Shown here: positions 45,636 through 54,474 of the stretch, one piece after another
Numbering within the stretch: the first letter of the stretch is position 1
How the letters are laid out: every line of letters starts with the position of its first letter
NCBI GenBank assembly: GCA_019359695.1
Contig: JAHHGV010000014.1
Span: 1-64,000 of the forward strand
Direction of reading: 5' to 3'
DNA length: 64,000 bases
Source: Brasilonema angustatum HA4187-MV1
Lineage (GTDB): Bacteria; Cyanobacteriota; Cyanobacteriia; Cyanobacteriales; Nostocaceae
Position numbers and translations under genes: made by a program
Notes under the pieces: model-generated
What the model was told of the DNA's origin: nothing
The model's input: only the letters and a program-made list of their open reading frames with translations
The model's database searches: none

Positions 45636-46661
45636 ATGACATTACTATTGGCAGGAGACATCGGCGGCACGAAAACCATCTTACGATTGGTTGAAGCATC
45701 ACAAAAAGCTTCATTACACACCATCTGTGAGGAACGGTACCCCAGTGGAGACTTTCCCGATTTGGTGCCGATGGTACAACAGTTCTTGCTCAAAGCTAAC
45801 ACACAAACTCCAGAAAAAGCGTGTTTTGCCATTGCAGGACCGGTGGTGCAAAATACCGCGAAGCTGACTAATTTAGCTTGGTTCCTTGAGAGCGAACGTT
45901 TACAACAAGAACTAGGTATATCTCAAGTTTCTCTCATCAACGACTTTGCTGCTGTTGGTTATGGTGTTTTGGGTTTAGACAATCAAGATTTGCTCACTTT
46001 ACAGGCTGGCAAACCCAACCCCGAAGCCCCTATTGCTATTATTGGTGCTGGGACTGGTTTGGGACAAGGATTTTTGATTAAGCAGGGACACAGCTATCAA
46101 GTTTTTGCTTCTGAAGGTGGACACGTTGACTTTGCCCCCCGTACCGAATTAGAGTTTCAACTTTTGAAATACCTGCTCTCTAAACATGATATCCAACGGG
46201 TTTCTGTAGAACGAGTCGTTTCTGGGATGGGAATTCTAGCAATTTACCAATTTCTACGAGACCGTAAAATTGCTACTGAATCACCAGAAATTGCCCAAAT
46301 CATAAGAAAATGCGAACAAGAAGTCGGAGGGCAAGAAAAAAGCGTTGATCCAGGCGCTGTCATTGGTAACGCTGCATTAGAGAAAAGCGATCGCCTTTGT
46401 GAACAAACCATGCAGTTATTTGTAGAAGCCTACGCTGCAGAAGCAGGTAATATTGCACTCAAACTTCTACCTTACGGTGGTTTGTACGTTGCTGGTGGAA
46501 TTGCTCCTAAAATATTGCCTTTAATTCAACAAGACAGGTTCATCCTCAATTTCACTCAAAAAGGTAGGATGCGTCCTCTGCTTGAAGATATACCTGTTTA
46601 TGTTGTCCTAAATCAACAAGTAGGACTCATTGGTGCTGCCATCTGTGCTACTAGGTTATGA
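45636..46661 (+). CDS. glk: Glucokinase
   Basis: 341 residues, the size of cyanobacterial/proteobacterial Glk. The ATP-binding start AGDIGGTKT, the substrate loop ACFAIAGPV, catalytic Asp in SLINDFAAVG, and GAGTGLGQGF are all present. It phosphorylates glucose to glucose-6-phosphate in the cytoplasm. It follows the histidine phosphatase by 11 bp. The downstream region holds 8-bp tandem repeats and a GST on the other strand. Confidence 0.95.
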   Translation: MTLLLAGDIGGTKTILRLVEASQKASLHTICEERYPSGDFPDLVPMVQQFLLKANTQTPEKACFAIAGPVVQNTAKLTNLAWFLESERLQQELGISQVSLINDFAAVGYGVLGLDNQDLLTLQAGKPNPEAPIAIIGAGTGLGQGFLIKQGHSYQVFASEGGHVDFAPRTELEFQLLKYLLSKHDIQRVSVERVVSGMGILAIYQFLRDRKIATESPEIAQIIRKCEQEVGGQEKSVDPGAVIGNAALEKSDRLCEQTMQLFVEAYAAEAGNIALKLLPYGGLYVAGGIAPKILPLIQQDRFILNFTQKGRMRPLLEDIPVYVVLNQQVGLIGAAICATRL

Positions 46662-46757
46662 CTACTAGTAGCACAGTTGAAAGTAAGTTAGTAACGGGTT
46701 ATGTTCCTACCCTACTTTGAATTGATGAAAAAGCGCCTGCAAATGCGTCAATAATTA

Positions 46758-46801
46758 GGGGTGTAAGGGGAGCCCCTACACCCCTACACCCCTACACCCC
46801 T
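46758..46801. repeat. 8-bp tandem repeat (CCCCTACA) with adjacent hairpin
   Basis: Three full CCCCTACA units and a partial one at 46773-46801. The preceding AGGGGTGTAAGGGG (46758-46771) is nearly complementary to the first units, giving a stem of about 13 bp between the convergent glk and GST genes, which might serve as a terminator. Confidence 0.8.
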
Positions 46802-46836
46802 TTCTTGGTCAGAGTCACTGCATCGCTAATCAACTA

Positions 46837-47472
46837 TTAGAATTTGGTTAAGTCGTATGCACCTCCACGTTCAAGGGCACGTTTATAAGCAGGTCGCGCA
46901 TGGATGCGCTCGACAAATTCCTTAATCTTTGGTCGGTTCTCGACCTGTTCGGGAAGCTGGGCGAGCATTTCCAGAGGAAAGCTCATTTGGATATCGGCGG
47001 CAGTGAATTCTTCGCCTACAAACCACGTATTCTTACGAAGCTCGCCTTCTACGTAGTCAAAATGAAGCTTTATCTGTGGCGCGATGAACGCATCTTGAGC
47101 GCCGCTGTCCCCTTTCCCAAAATGTTTGAAAACTACCTTCATCACCAGCGGTGGCATTGCAGAACCTTCGCCGTAATGCAGCCAATACGTATAGCGCAGA
47201 CGCTCCGGTGTACCCGATGCTGGGACTAACCGACCATTGCCGTAGCGATCCACTATATATTCGATAATGGCACCCGACTCAGCGATCGTCAGGTCTGCAT
47301 CTGTGATCACGGGTGACTTGCCGAGTGGATGGATTTGGTACAGCGACGCTGGTGCCAGCATCGTCTGAGCATCGCGTTCATAGTACTTGATTTCGTATTC
47401 GATACCTAATTCTTCGAGCAGCCATAGTACGCGCTGCGATCGCGAGTTGTTGAGATGATGGACAACGATCAT
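46837..47472 (-). CDS. Glutathione S-transferase family protein
   Basis: 211 residues. Thioredoxin-like N-domain with HLNNSRSQRVLWLLEELG (Ser in the usual active position) and SPVITDADLTIAESGAIIEYIVDRYG for glutathione binding; helical C-domain from about 90. It resembles the bacterial GstB-like/Ure2-like group. Cytoplasmic, substrate unknown. It has only modest similarity to the other GST in this window (28.7 kb), so it is not a recent duplicate. An AGGAGG sequence lies just upstream of the ATG (complement of CCTCCT near 47480). Confidence 0.88.
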   Translation of the reverse strand: MIVVHHLNNSRSQRVLWLLEELGIEYEIKYYERDAQTMLAPASLYQIHPLGKSPVITDADLTIAESGAIIEYIVDRYGNGRLVPASGTPERLRYTYWLHYGEGSAMPPLVMKVVFKHFGKGDSGAQDAFIAPQIKLHFDYVEGELRKNTWFVGEEFTAADIQMSFPLEMLAQLPEQVENRPKIKEFVERIHARPAYKRALERGGAYDLTKF

Positions 47473-47758
47473 AAAACCCTCCTCCTAGTGGCTGATTACT
47501 GTTCGATTTCAGCGAGTCCGTAACTCTTTCTTAAAAAGAGTTTGTTAGCATGACTCCCCCAATTGGGTACTTAGCCAGACAGTTTCCAGCCTAATTTTTT
47601 GATTGCATTATGTCACACTCAGCTTAGCTTGAGACTCTTCTGAAAAATTCATTCTTTAGAGGTTCTTTCTAGAAAAAAATTGAAGAAAAGTCCGTAACAG
47701 TTGACTTTGTAGACATTGAAGAAATTTGCAGAAAAAGTGCTTTTTGTCAATCATTGCG
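47473..47758. other. Intergenic stretch upstream of the GST gene
   Basis: Nothing recognised beyond the AGGAGG ribosome-binding sequence next to the GST start and AT-rich sequence likely to contain its promoter. Confidence 0.5.
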
Positions 47759-47923
47759 TTAATAGTCATTATCCGCCACACACATCCCTTTACATTTAAT
47801 TCCGTTTGTAGCGGTGCGCTTACAATGAGAACATAGAACTTTTTCGTTTTCTGTTTCTTGATTTGTCTTGATATTAGTGCTTGCTGTAAGAAAGTCTTTT
47901 TCGGTCTGGATTTCTACAGTCAT
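47759..47923 (-). CDS. Small Cys-rich protein (54 residues)
   Basis: A short gene from ATG 47923 to TAA at 47759, beginning MTVEIQTEKDFLTAS. The C-terminal half has the pattern C-x2-C-x9-C-x3-C (CSHCKRTATNGIKCKGMC), like a small zinc-ribbon or metal-binding knuckle. The first half is polar and perhaps disordered. No signal peptide. The Cys spacing and protein-like composition make a real gene likely, but I do not recognise the family. Confidence 0.6.
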   Translation of the reverse strand: MTVEIQTEKDFLTASTNIKTNQETENEKVLCSHCKRTATNGIKCKGMCVADNDY

Positions 47924-48342
47924 AGAGTAGTTGTTTTAAGAGGATGTTTTCAGAGTATGGTTTTCGTTATGCTTTTAGCGTAGCGTGCGTTTTTGACGCT
48001 TAGCATTTGAGCTGACAAAAACACCTTTTTTCCTTACACCCCTACACACGCCAGATACCTCTGTCGGGAAAACGCCAGGTGCTACAACGGGGGGAACCCT
48101 CCGCAGTCGCCACAACGGGGGGAACCCTCGCAAGGCGCTGCTCTCCGCAACGCACTAGCTCCCCTCCTATGGCACAAAGTGCCACGCTACGCGCTTGCTG
48201 TACTGGCTCACGCCACATGCCTCAACGCGGGGAACCCGCGCACGGTGAGACAGCGCTGCAGCAGGGTCTCCCTCCGTAGGCGACTGCGTTAGCGCAGCGG
48301 AACCGGAGGTTCTCCCCGAAGGGCAGTGGCTCCCCTACACCC
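47924..48342. repeat. Repeat-dense region downstream of the GFA gene
   Basis: No gene. Starting near 48014 (AAAAACACC, CCTTACACCCCTACA) and ending with CCCATGTGTTTCTT (to 48371), this is a long version of the element at 4928-5034. Inside are two ACAACGGGGGGAACCCTC units (about 48087 and 48111) and one GC-rich dispersed repeat (48247-48323). It overlaps the last codons of the GFA gene. Confidence 0.7.
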
Positions 48343-48798
48343 TTACATCCTCACACCCCTACACCCATGTGTTTCTTCGAGACTCTGCTGTATCACTGGC
48401 ATCTTGTCGAACTTGGGTAGATCTGGGTTCATGTAATCCCAGGGTTGGGCACTCACTGCGTAAAGATCCATCGTAGGTCGAAACCAGCTTGGATAATCAA
48501 GACTCCCTGCCATAATACCTATAAGTCCGGGAATTGGGGGCTTGCTAAATAATCGGGAACCACAGTTTGGGCAAAAGCCTCGACCAACAAGATTTCCACT
48601 ATCACCTATTACGTCATAGTATTTCACATCTCCGGTAATGGTAACTGCACTCTGCGGCACGAGAAGCGCGGAAGCATAAGCACTTCCTGTTGCTTGTTGG
48701 CAATCGCGACAGTGGCAATTACCCATCGTAATCGGTTCGACTGAACATTCGTAGTGGACAGATCCGCATAGACAACCGCCAGTAAATTTTGTCGCCAT
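48343..48798 (-). CDS. GFA/CENP-V family zinc protein with repeat-derived tail
   Basis: 151 residues from ATG 48798, which is preceded by AAGGAGAG as ribosome-binding site; the 36 upstream codons are rejected. Zinc ligands: Cys9, Cys11 (GCLCGSV), Cys28, Cys30, Cys33 (NCHCRDC) and Cys76, Cys79 (GFCPNCGSRLF). The family includes glutathione-dependent formaldehyde-activating enzyme relatives, though most members have unknown reactions. The last ~12 residues (SLEETHGCRGVRM) are encoded by 8-bp tandem repeat DNA and are not part of the usual domain. An AraC regulator lies 190 bp upstream on the same strand. Confidence 0.85.
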   Translation of the reverse strand: MATKFTGGCLCGSVHYECSVEPITMGNCHCRDCQQATGSAYASALLVPQSAVTITGDVKYYDVIGDSGNLVGRGFCPNCGSRLFSKPPIPGLIGIMAGSLDYPSWFRPTMDLYAVSAQPWDYMNPDLPKFDKMPVIQQSLEETHGCRGVRM

Positions 48799-48988
48799 AA
48801 GAGTATCTCTCCTTAAGAGCTTTCTGGTTTTGTTACTTCTAGGACGCGAGTGCAGGTAGCAGAATTCTTTAACTCGTAGTTTGTAAGACCAAGCAAGATA
48901 TGACACTTGCAGCGCGTCCTGATTTCTAAAGTAGCGATCGCACTCTTATTTGGTCTTACAAGTTTTTGCTTTTTTTTACACGTTTGTG

Positions 48989-49888
48989 CTATTTTGCTCG
49001 AACGACTTTAGGTGTGACTCCAAACAGGCGCTTAAAATGACTGGTTAAATGTCCTTGATTCGCAAAGCCAACTTTGTAAGTGATATCCGCGATTGACAAG
49101 TCATCTTTGAGGAGAAGTTCACGAGCACGCTCAACACGACACTTAATGACAAACTGATGAGGAGAGTATCCGGTTGACTGTTTGAATAATCGAGAGAAGT
49201 GCGACAGACTCATTTGAGCTAAGTCAGCCAATTCAGTCAAGCCAATATTACACTCAAGGTTGGCATGGATGTAATCAATGACCTGTTGTACTTTGTACTT
49301 AGGCAAGCCACTTGTTGTGATTAGCTCCTTTTGTTTACCTTGGGCGTAATGGTGGAAAAGATGGGTGGCAAGAAACGTCGCGGCAGATTCTGCATATAAA
49401 CGGCTAGAATGCCGATTATGTTCTAGTTCAGCTTTGAGCGCCAGCCCAATTTGATAAATAAGCGGATCAAACGTCGGAAACTGAGGATGGAGTTCAAGAC
49501 AATCTAAGTCAATCGATTCACAGAGAGTTCGCTCAAGAAAGCTGAAATGAAAACCTAAGGTAATCCCTCGGCTTTTGTGGTTATCTGATTGCCAATAAAC
49601 TGTGCCGCGTGGAATGATGAGACTATGACCCGTGACAAGAGAGCTTTTTTGCAACCGTCCATTAATTCGTGCTTCAAGAAGGTACCCAGAGGGCATATCT
49701 GTATAAATATGAATCGCATTCTCTGGAAAGACTACTTCATCTGGCAATGCACTTGCGCTTCTACTTTGAGTGAACTGGAAGCGGATACCGTTCCAAAACG
49801 AATTGTCGTTGGAGAGTAGAGATTGACGATTAAAGCTTTTTAAGATTGCCTTTTCTACAGCGCAGCATTCATGCTCTGTTTTTGACAT
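48989..49888 (-). CDS. AraC/XylS family transcriptional regulator
   Basis: 299 residues from ATG 49888 (MSKTEHECC); the upstream in-frame part is unlikely. The N-terminal half (about 1-190) is an AraC-type sensing domain of the cupin kind (SLIIPRGTVYW). The C-terminal half has two helix-turn-helix units: IGLTELADLAQMSLSHFSRL and LSIADITYKVGFANQGHLTS, ending FGVTPKVVRAK. It should bind DNA as a ligand-controlled activator. The GFA gene downstream, same strand, is a possible target. Confidence 0.92.
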   Translation of the reverse strand: MSKTEHECCAVEKAILKSFNRQSLLSNDNSFWNGIRFQFTQSRSASALPDEVVFPENAIHIYTDMPSGYLLEARINGRLQKSSLVTGHSLIIPRGTVYWQSDNHKSRGITLGFHFSFLERTLCESIDLDCLELHPQFPTFDPLIYQIGLALKAELEHNRHSSRLYAESAATFLATHLFHHYAQGKQKELITTSGLPKYKVQQVIDYIHANLECNIGLTELADLAQMSLSHFSRLFKQSTGYSPHQFVIKCRVERARELLLKDDLSIADITYKVGFANQGHLTSHFKRLFGVTPKVVRAK

Positions 49889-50122
49889 AACTCTCACCTT
49901 TTTAGCTCGGCTGAGAACATTAGGAGACAGCAACGACAAATACAACCAGATGCAACACACTCAATTTCCATGCTTGGGAACAAATCTTAACTTTACTTAA
50001 CTTAAAGCCTTAACTGAACTATATTGTCACCATAGAAATTGAACAATTTTGCTGGGCAAAAGGCAGAGAAGATTCTTCCCGCCTTATTGCTGTCCTAGGA
50101 TCGCAGCTACCTGTGCTAGCCC

Positions 50123-51100
50123 CTAAACTTGATGCGAAGCGAGAAAAGCTTCCACTTCATCTGCGGTGGGTTGAGATGCGATCGCCCCCGCTTTCATTGT
50201 CGTTAATGCCCCCGTTGCACTTGCATATTTCACGATTTTTCTCGCAGTTTCTGAATCATTTAAGCTTTGGATTCCGTGAGTGAGCAACTGGTGCATGAAA
50301 CCAGCGACAAAGCTATCCCCTGCACCTGTTGTATCAACGACGGAGGGAGAAAAAGCAGGTAATTTGCCTTCGTTTTCGCCAAGGCAGTAGGCGCAGCCAT
50401 GTTCTCCATCTGTCACCAGTACACCCTCAACAGTACCAAGGCGGTAAGTGATTACCCCTGGATCTGCGGTATCAAATAGCCATTCTGCTTCTTCTTTTGA
50501 AAGTTTGATAAAGTCTATATACTTAAATAATTCTTGAATTTTTTGTGGAGCGATGTCAGGATTTGTCCAAAATACTGGACGCCAGTTGACATCGAGCAAA
50601 ATTTTGACATCATATTGCTCAGCCAGTTGAAGGGCGCGGTGAACTGCTTGCCCACTTTCAGGATACGCTAGTCCCAGAGTACCTAAAATCAGAAAATCTG
50701 CTGCTTGAAATAACTCCTTCGGTAATTGATCGGCTTTGAGGCGCGTATCAGCAAATTCTGTAGTTTCATAATCTTTAAATCCAGCAAAAGTGCGATCGCC
50801 CTCAAGAGAACGCACAACATTTACTTGCCGCGTTGGTGCTGTAGAATGACGCTGTACTCCAGTTGTACCCACACCTACTTCTTGTAATAATTCTACCAAT
50901 TCATTACCTGGTGCGTCCTCACCAACACAACCAATAAATGCCACTGGTGTCCCCAGCTTCACTAAAGCACAGGCGACGTTAGCTGGTGCTCCTCCAGGGT
51001 AGGCAGTCCATGACTCAACTTCTTCTAGCTTTCGCCCCAGTTGATCAGCTAAACGATCAAATAAAACTTCACCCAGGCACAAAACACGGGGATTACTCAT
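50123..51100 (-). CDS. PfkB-family sugar kinase, fructokinase-like
   Basis: 325 residues. N-terminal substrate loop AYPGGAPANVA and C-terminal ATP/anion-hole motif DTTGAGDSFVAGF with the catalytic Asp are both present; start MSNPRVLCLGEVLFDRLAD is typical of bacterial/plant-type fructokinases. It phosphorylates a free sugar, most likely fructose, in the cytoplasm. It stands alone. Specificity between fructose and related sugars cannot be settled by reading. Confidence 0.88.
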   Translation of the reverse strand: MSNPRVLCLGEVLFDRLADQLGRKLEEVESWTAYPGGAPANVACALVKLGTPVAFIGCVGEDAPGNELVELLQEVGVGTTGVQRHSTAPTRQVNVVRSLEGDRTFAGFKDYETTEFADTRLKADQLPKELFQAADFLILGTLGLAYPESGQAVHRALQLAEQYDVKILLDVNWRPVFWTNPDIAPQKIQELFKYIDFIKLSKEEAEWLFDTADPGVITYRLGTVEGVLVTDGEHGCAYCLGENEGKLPAFSPSVVDTTGAGDSFVAGFMHQLLTHGIQSLNDSETARKIVKYASATGALTTMKAGAIASQPTADEVEAFLASHQV

Positions 51101-51532
51101 TGAATTTCAGATTTTGGATTAGGATTTGCCAGTATAAAATCTACAATAATTTGTGTCACTATGTTGGCAGTCGTTCATACAATGAAATAGCAATTTCTAT
51201 GAATTAATTTAGCCATTAACGATGGTGATCAGTGCTTATTTGCCATCAGTATTATTTCTATTATTTTTAATTTATTTTTTATAAAAATTACTTATAAATA
51301 ACTGATTTGGGATGAGGTGAAGTGTAATGGTGTGGGGGGAGCAAGGATAGCGTCCTGATAATTTCGGGTTTTCAATCTTGATCTTTTTCTATCTTCTGCT
51401 CCGATACTGTAAACCCAACTCTCAAAGAAAAATAGTATTTATGCCTACACTTGAAACATCTACCTACAAAAGAATCTTCTAGAATGGGATAGAGCGATTG
51501 AGTACATATACCAAGGAGGATAAAGTAACTCT
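51101..51532. other. Divergent intergenic region, AT-rich, no gene seen
   Basis: It separates the leftward fructokinase-like gene from the rightward LuxR-type gene and must hold both promoters. No open frame or strong repeat. A clear ribosome binding site (AAGGAGG at 51513-51519) sits 13 nt before the LuxR-type ATG. Confidence 0.6.
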
Positions 51533-51802
51533 ATGGCTGGTGGCGAGTCTCAGACCCCCGTTAGTCTGTCAGACAGAGAACTGCAAATTATCGACTTAGT
51601 GGCCGCTGGCTTAACTAACCAAGAGATTGCAGGTAAATTAGAAATAAGCAAGCGTACGGTTGATAATCATATCAGCAATATTCTCACCAAAACAGGTACC
51701 GACAACCGAGTGGCTCTTGTCCGCTGGGCTTTGCAATGGGGCAAAGTCTGCCTGAATGATGTTAATTGCTGTACTTTGCCTCGGCCTGAGCAAAAAGAAT
51801 AG
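51533..51802 (+). CDS. pedR: Small LuxR-type regulator, PedR-like
   Basis: 89 residues, almost only a GerE/LuxR helix-turn-helix: SLSDRELQIIDLVAAGLTNQ then EIAGKLEISKRTVDNHISNI. There is no receiver or ligand domain. Cys73, Cys79 and Cys80 follow (KVCLNDVNCCTLP). The size and the C-terminal cysteines fit PedR, a small cyanobacterial LuxR regulator reported to sense photosynthetic redox state through thioredoxin and a cysteine near this position. The start has a strong AAGGAGG site. The PedR assignment is by recall and not tested here. Confidence 0.75.
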   Translation: MAGGESQTPVSLSDRELQIIDLVAAGLTNQEIAGKLEISKRTVDNHISNILTKTGTDNRVALVRWALQWGKVCLNDVNCCTLPRPEQKE

Positions 51803-52221
51803 ATAAAGTGCTAGTATACTGCCAAGCTCATTTTGACTGGTTACTTATTGTTCTCCTCACAACTTAACGTATAAGTGTAAACCTCTCAAAATCAAGCACC
51901 ACAGAGTACTCGACTATGTTGTCTTGGGTAGAGGTTGTATTTCCTCAGATTATTCGATCTGTACGCATAAGGACACGAAAAGCGCGGCAGAAAGCGCAGC
52001 TTTGCTCTTTTTTAAGTTTGTCCACCAGAGCAGAGAAACCAAGCTTTCTTGGCTTTTAAATGGAAGAACCTTGCCGTTGCTATGTGTCCTTATTAAGATT
52101 TTGCCTTTAGTCAATCAAAGTAAACCAAATAGTAAACAAAATTTAGCAACTATCTCCAGGCTAAAACGCTACATTAAAAAGAAATCTCTATTGGTTTATT
52201 AGCTTAGGAAGCAGTGTAGCA
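51803..52221. other. Intergenic region with an inverted-repeat segment
   Basis: A 92-codon frame at 51924-52202 is Ser/Lys/Leu-rich and not protein-like, so not called. ATAAGGACAC (51967-51976) and GTGTCCTTAT (52084-52093) are inverted repeats bounding 127 bp, possibly a decayed miniature element; no target duplication is clear. Confidence 0.5.
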
Positions 52222-52881
52222 ATGAATACTTCCGCTTCTGCTAAAGGTAGCTTGTCTTTCTATAACTTTTTCAATTCTGATTTTACAGTACCTCAGCCCA
52301 CACAAGATGCTGATTTACTCAGACAGCTGTCGTTTTTGCCTGGATTAAAAGAAATTTTAATGCTGCGTCAGGTTCATGCTCTAGAACACGCTACAGTTTG
52401 GCTTCTGAGTGCATCAAAAAACGTCCAAGCTTCCACAGCAAGACCAAGACCAAGCAATTTCCAAGTTGACAACGAACTCTTAGGCGGTTTGTCCACAGAG
52501 CGGGGATTCTATCTTTATGGTGAAGTTAATATCAGCGATTTGCGACGTGCAGTCACACTCGCTCTACATCGCCTCACCAACGGAGAATGGGACTTGGCTG
52601 TACACCCCCGTTGTGGAACAAATGTATCAGTAGAAATGCTGCTGACAGCAGGGCTAGCAGTGGGGATGCATCTGCTGCTACCGCGAGGACTAATTGAGCA
52701 ACTGATAGGTTTGGGGGTCGCGACGACAACAGCGGCTGAACTAGCTCCTGACATTGGTGCTTTAGCACAGCGTTACCTGACAACTTCCATTCCCTTTAAC
52801 CTCAAAATTGAAAATATCACACATACGCGTGACCTTTGGGGACGACAGGCGTATTTTGTTCAAGTGCAGTGGCGGGAGTAG
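52222..52881 (+). CDS. DUF6391-like protein
   Basis: 219 residues. A conserved-looking HExxx-type segment LRQVHALEHATVWLLS (about 50-65) is notable, followed by an alpha/beta region, a glycine- and leucine-rich hydrophobic stretch (about 138-165, MLLTAGLAVGMHLLLPRG) that could span a membrane, and a soluble end. I associate this with the cyanobacterial DUF6391 family. The HALEH pattern is suggestive of a metal site, but no enzyme activity is known to me. Start at the first ATG. It is followed by a purine/pyrimidine-biased tract. Confidence 0.7.
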   Translation: MNTSASAKGSLSFYNFFNSDFTVPQPTQDADLLRQLSFLPGLKEILMLRQVHALEHATVWLLSASKNVQASTARPRPSNFQVDNELLGGLSTERGFYLYGEVNISDLRRAVTLALHRLTNGEWDLAVHPRCGTNVSVEMLLTAGLAVGMHLLLPRGLIEQLIGLGVATTTAAELAPDIGALAQRYLTTSIPFNLKIENITHTRDLWGRQAYFVQVQWRE

Positions 52882-52972
52882 GAGGAGGGAGAGAAAGAGG
52901 GAGAGAGGGAGGGAGTGAAACTTTCTTCATTCCTTCATTCCTTCATTCCCTCATTCCCTCACTTCTCATCTC
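52882..52972. repeat. Polypurine then polypyrimidine tract with TTCATTCC repeats
   Basis: A purine-only run (about 52882-52919, G/A with AGGGAG units) is followed by a pyrimidine-biased run of TTCATTCC/CTCATTCC 8-mers (about 52926-52967). The tract lies between the DUF6391-like and kinase genes and may adopt non-B structure. Confidence 0.75.
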
Positions 52973-53033
52973 GCCATTTGCCGAGTTTGGGTTGTAGAAT
53001 CATTGGCTTGTGTGTTGAATATTCTTGTGCTTT

Positions 53034-54062
53034 ATGTCTTTAGACCCTGATTTTGCCATCTTACTGCGTGCTTCGGCTGACCGCTTGTTCTTTTTATTGG
53101 AAAAATTCGCTTCTGCACGGGTACTGGTTATCGGAGATTTAACTTTAGACGAGTTTCTCACAGGTCAAGTCGAAAGAGTTTCTCGGGAAGCACCAGTGTT
53201 GATCCTGCGCCATGAAACCACCAAGCAAGTCCCAGGAGGTGGGGCAAATGCGATTTATAATTTTGCCCAACTGGGAGCAAAAGTTTTGGCAGTAGGGCTA
53301 TTGGGCAAAGATGAACAAGGAAAGGCGCTACGTAGTCTTCTGGAAGCTGCGGGAATCAATACTGATGGCGTTTTTGTTGACTCCAGTCGCCCAACAGTAA
53401 CTAAAACCCGGATTTCTGGTCATTCCCGTCAATCGGTGACACAGCAGATTGTTCGCTTAGACCGAAAGTCGGATGATTTGCCAGACTTAGATTTACAAGT
53501 TCAGATATCTCAATATATTAAAGAACAAATTAATTCCGTAGATGCTGTTGTCTGTTCTGACTACGGGGATGGAACTCTAACTCAACCTGTGATTTCAGCA
53601 GCATTGTCTGCTTCTCGAACAATTGTGGATGCTCAAAAAAATCTGGAACGGTATCGTGGAGGAACATTGTTTACTCCAAATTTGCCGGAAGCAGAACTTG
53701 CTGCTGGTTATGGAATTACTGATGAAGCAACTTTGACTCAAGCAGGACAAGATTTGCTGGCGTTGACGCAAGCGCAACATATACTGATTACCCGTGGTGA
53801 GCAAGGGATGAGTATGTTTAACCGCGAGGGTAGCGCATTTCACATCCCAGCTTTTAATCGGACGAAGGTGTTTGATGTCACAGGTGCTGGAGATACTGTG
53901 GTGGCGGCGTTAACTTTAGGTTTAACCGTTGGGGCGTCGGCTTGGGAAGCTGCAGTTTTAGGTAATTTGGCAGCTAGTATTGTCGTGCGACGGTTTGGTA
54001 CCACAACCACAACTCCTGAAGAAATGAGGGTCGCGTTGCAACGGTTATTGGAGGAAGGTTAA
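53034..54062 (+). CDS. HldE/RfaE1-type PfkB sugar kinase
   Basis: 342 residues from ATG 53034 (MSLDPDFAILL). It resembles the kinase half of HldE: VLVIGDLTLDEFLTG start, VSREAPVLI, the PGGGANAIYNFAQLG substrate loop, LDRKSDD, and DVTGAGDTVVAA with the catalytic Asp. It should phosphorylate a sugar phosphate such as heptose-7-phosphate on the path to ADP-heptose or a related nucleotide sugar. The nucleotidyltransferase half is absent, so a separate partner is needed. It is followed directly by a transposase remnant. Confidence 0.85.
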   Translation: MSLDPDFAILLRASADRLFFLLEKFASARVLVIGDLTLDEFLTGQVERVSREAPVLILRHETTKQVPGGGANAIYNFAQLGAKVLAVGLLGKDEQGKALRSLLEAAGINTDGVFVDSSRPTVTKTRISGHSRQSVTQQIVRLDRKSDDLPDLDLQVQISQYIKEQINSVDAVVCSDYGDGTLTQPVISAALSASRTIVDAQKNLERYRGGTLFTPNLPEAELAAGYGITDEATLTQAGQDLLALTQAQHILITRGEQGMSMFNREGSAFHIPAFNRTKVFDVTGAGDTVVAALTLGLTVGASAWEAAVLGNLAASIVVRRFGTTTTTPEEMRVALQRLLEEG

Positions 54063-54073
54063 CAGCCGCCAAT

Positions 54074-54205
54074 AGTCCAGAGCTTAATCCCATTGAGCGT
54101 TTATGGGAACACATTAAATCTGAGTTGTCAGTTGGTTTTTCGGCGAGCACCCATATTTACCGACACTATCACTTAATTACTCGTCAATTCTACCGATTTA
54201 CATAA
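54074..54205 (+). pseudogene. IS630-type transposase remnant
   Basis: A 43-codon frame reads SPELNPIERLWEHIKSEL and then YRHYHLITRQFYRFT before a stop. The LNPIE(R)LW block is the C-terminal DDE motif of IS630-family transposases. The rest of the gene and any IS ends are gone. It starts 12 bp after the stop of the HldE-type kinase. Confidence 0.8.
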
Positions 54206-54257
54206 TTTTCTCACCTAAGCGAAAAGTATTTGAGAATTTCTTAATAATGATAATCGC

Positions 54258-54310
54258 AGAAGCAGGAAGAGTATGCCTATGGCGGACTCTCCCTGCTTCT
54301 CCTTTTTCTG
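54258..54310. terminator. Likely bidirectional terminator between convergent genes
   Basis: Arms AGAAGCAGG (54258-54266) and CCTGCTTCT (54292-54300) are complementary, with an inner GAGT/ACTC pair. CCTTTTTCT follows on the plus strand. It separates the rightward kinase/transposase remnant from the leftward ferritin-like genes. Confidence 0.7.
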
Positions 54311-54474
54311 ATTATTGTGATCAGGAAATCTTTTTATACACTAAGAGATATTGACAAAATATACTTTTTTCTAACTTATTACCAATGATATGAGAGCGAT
54401 CGCCTTCAAAAGTAGGAAATTCCCCACACGGCATATCGCTTTTGATTGGCGCGTGGAGAACAGCCGAAGTTTAT

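Noticed and set aside
51924-52202. 92-codon plus-strand frame
   Set aside because: Poor composition, contains an inverted-repeat segment, no ribosome binding site.
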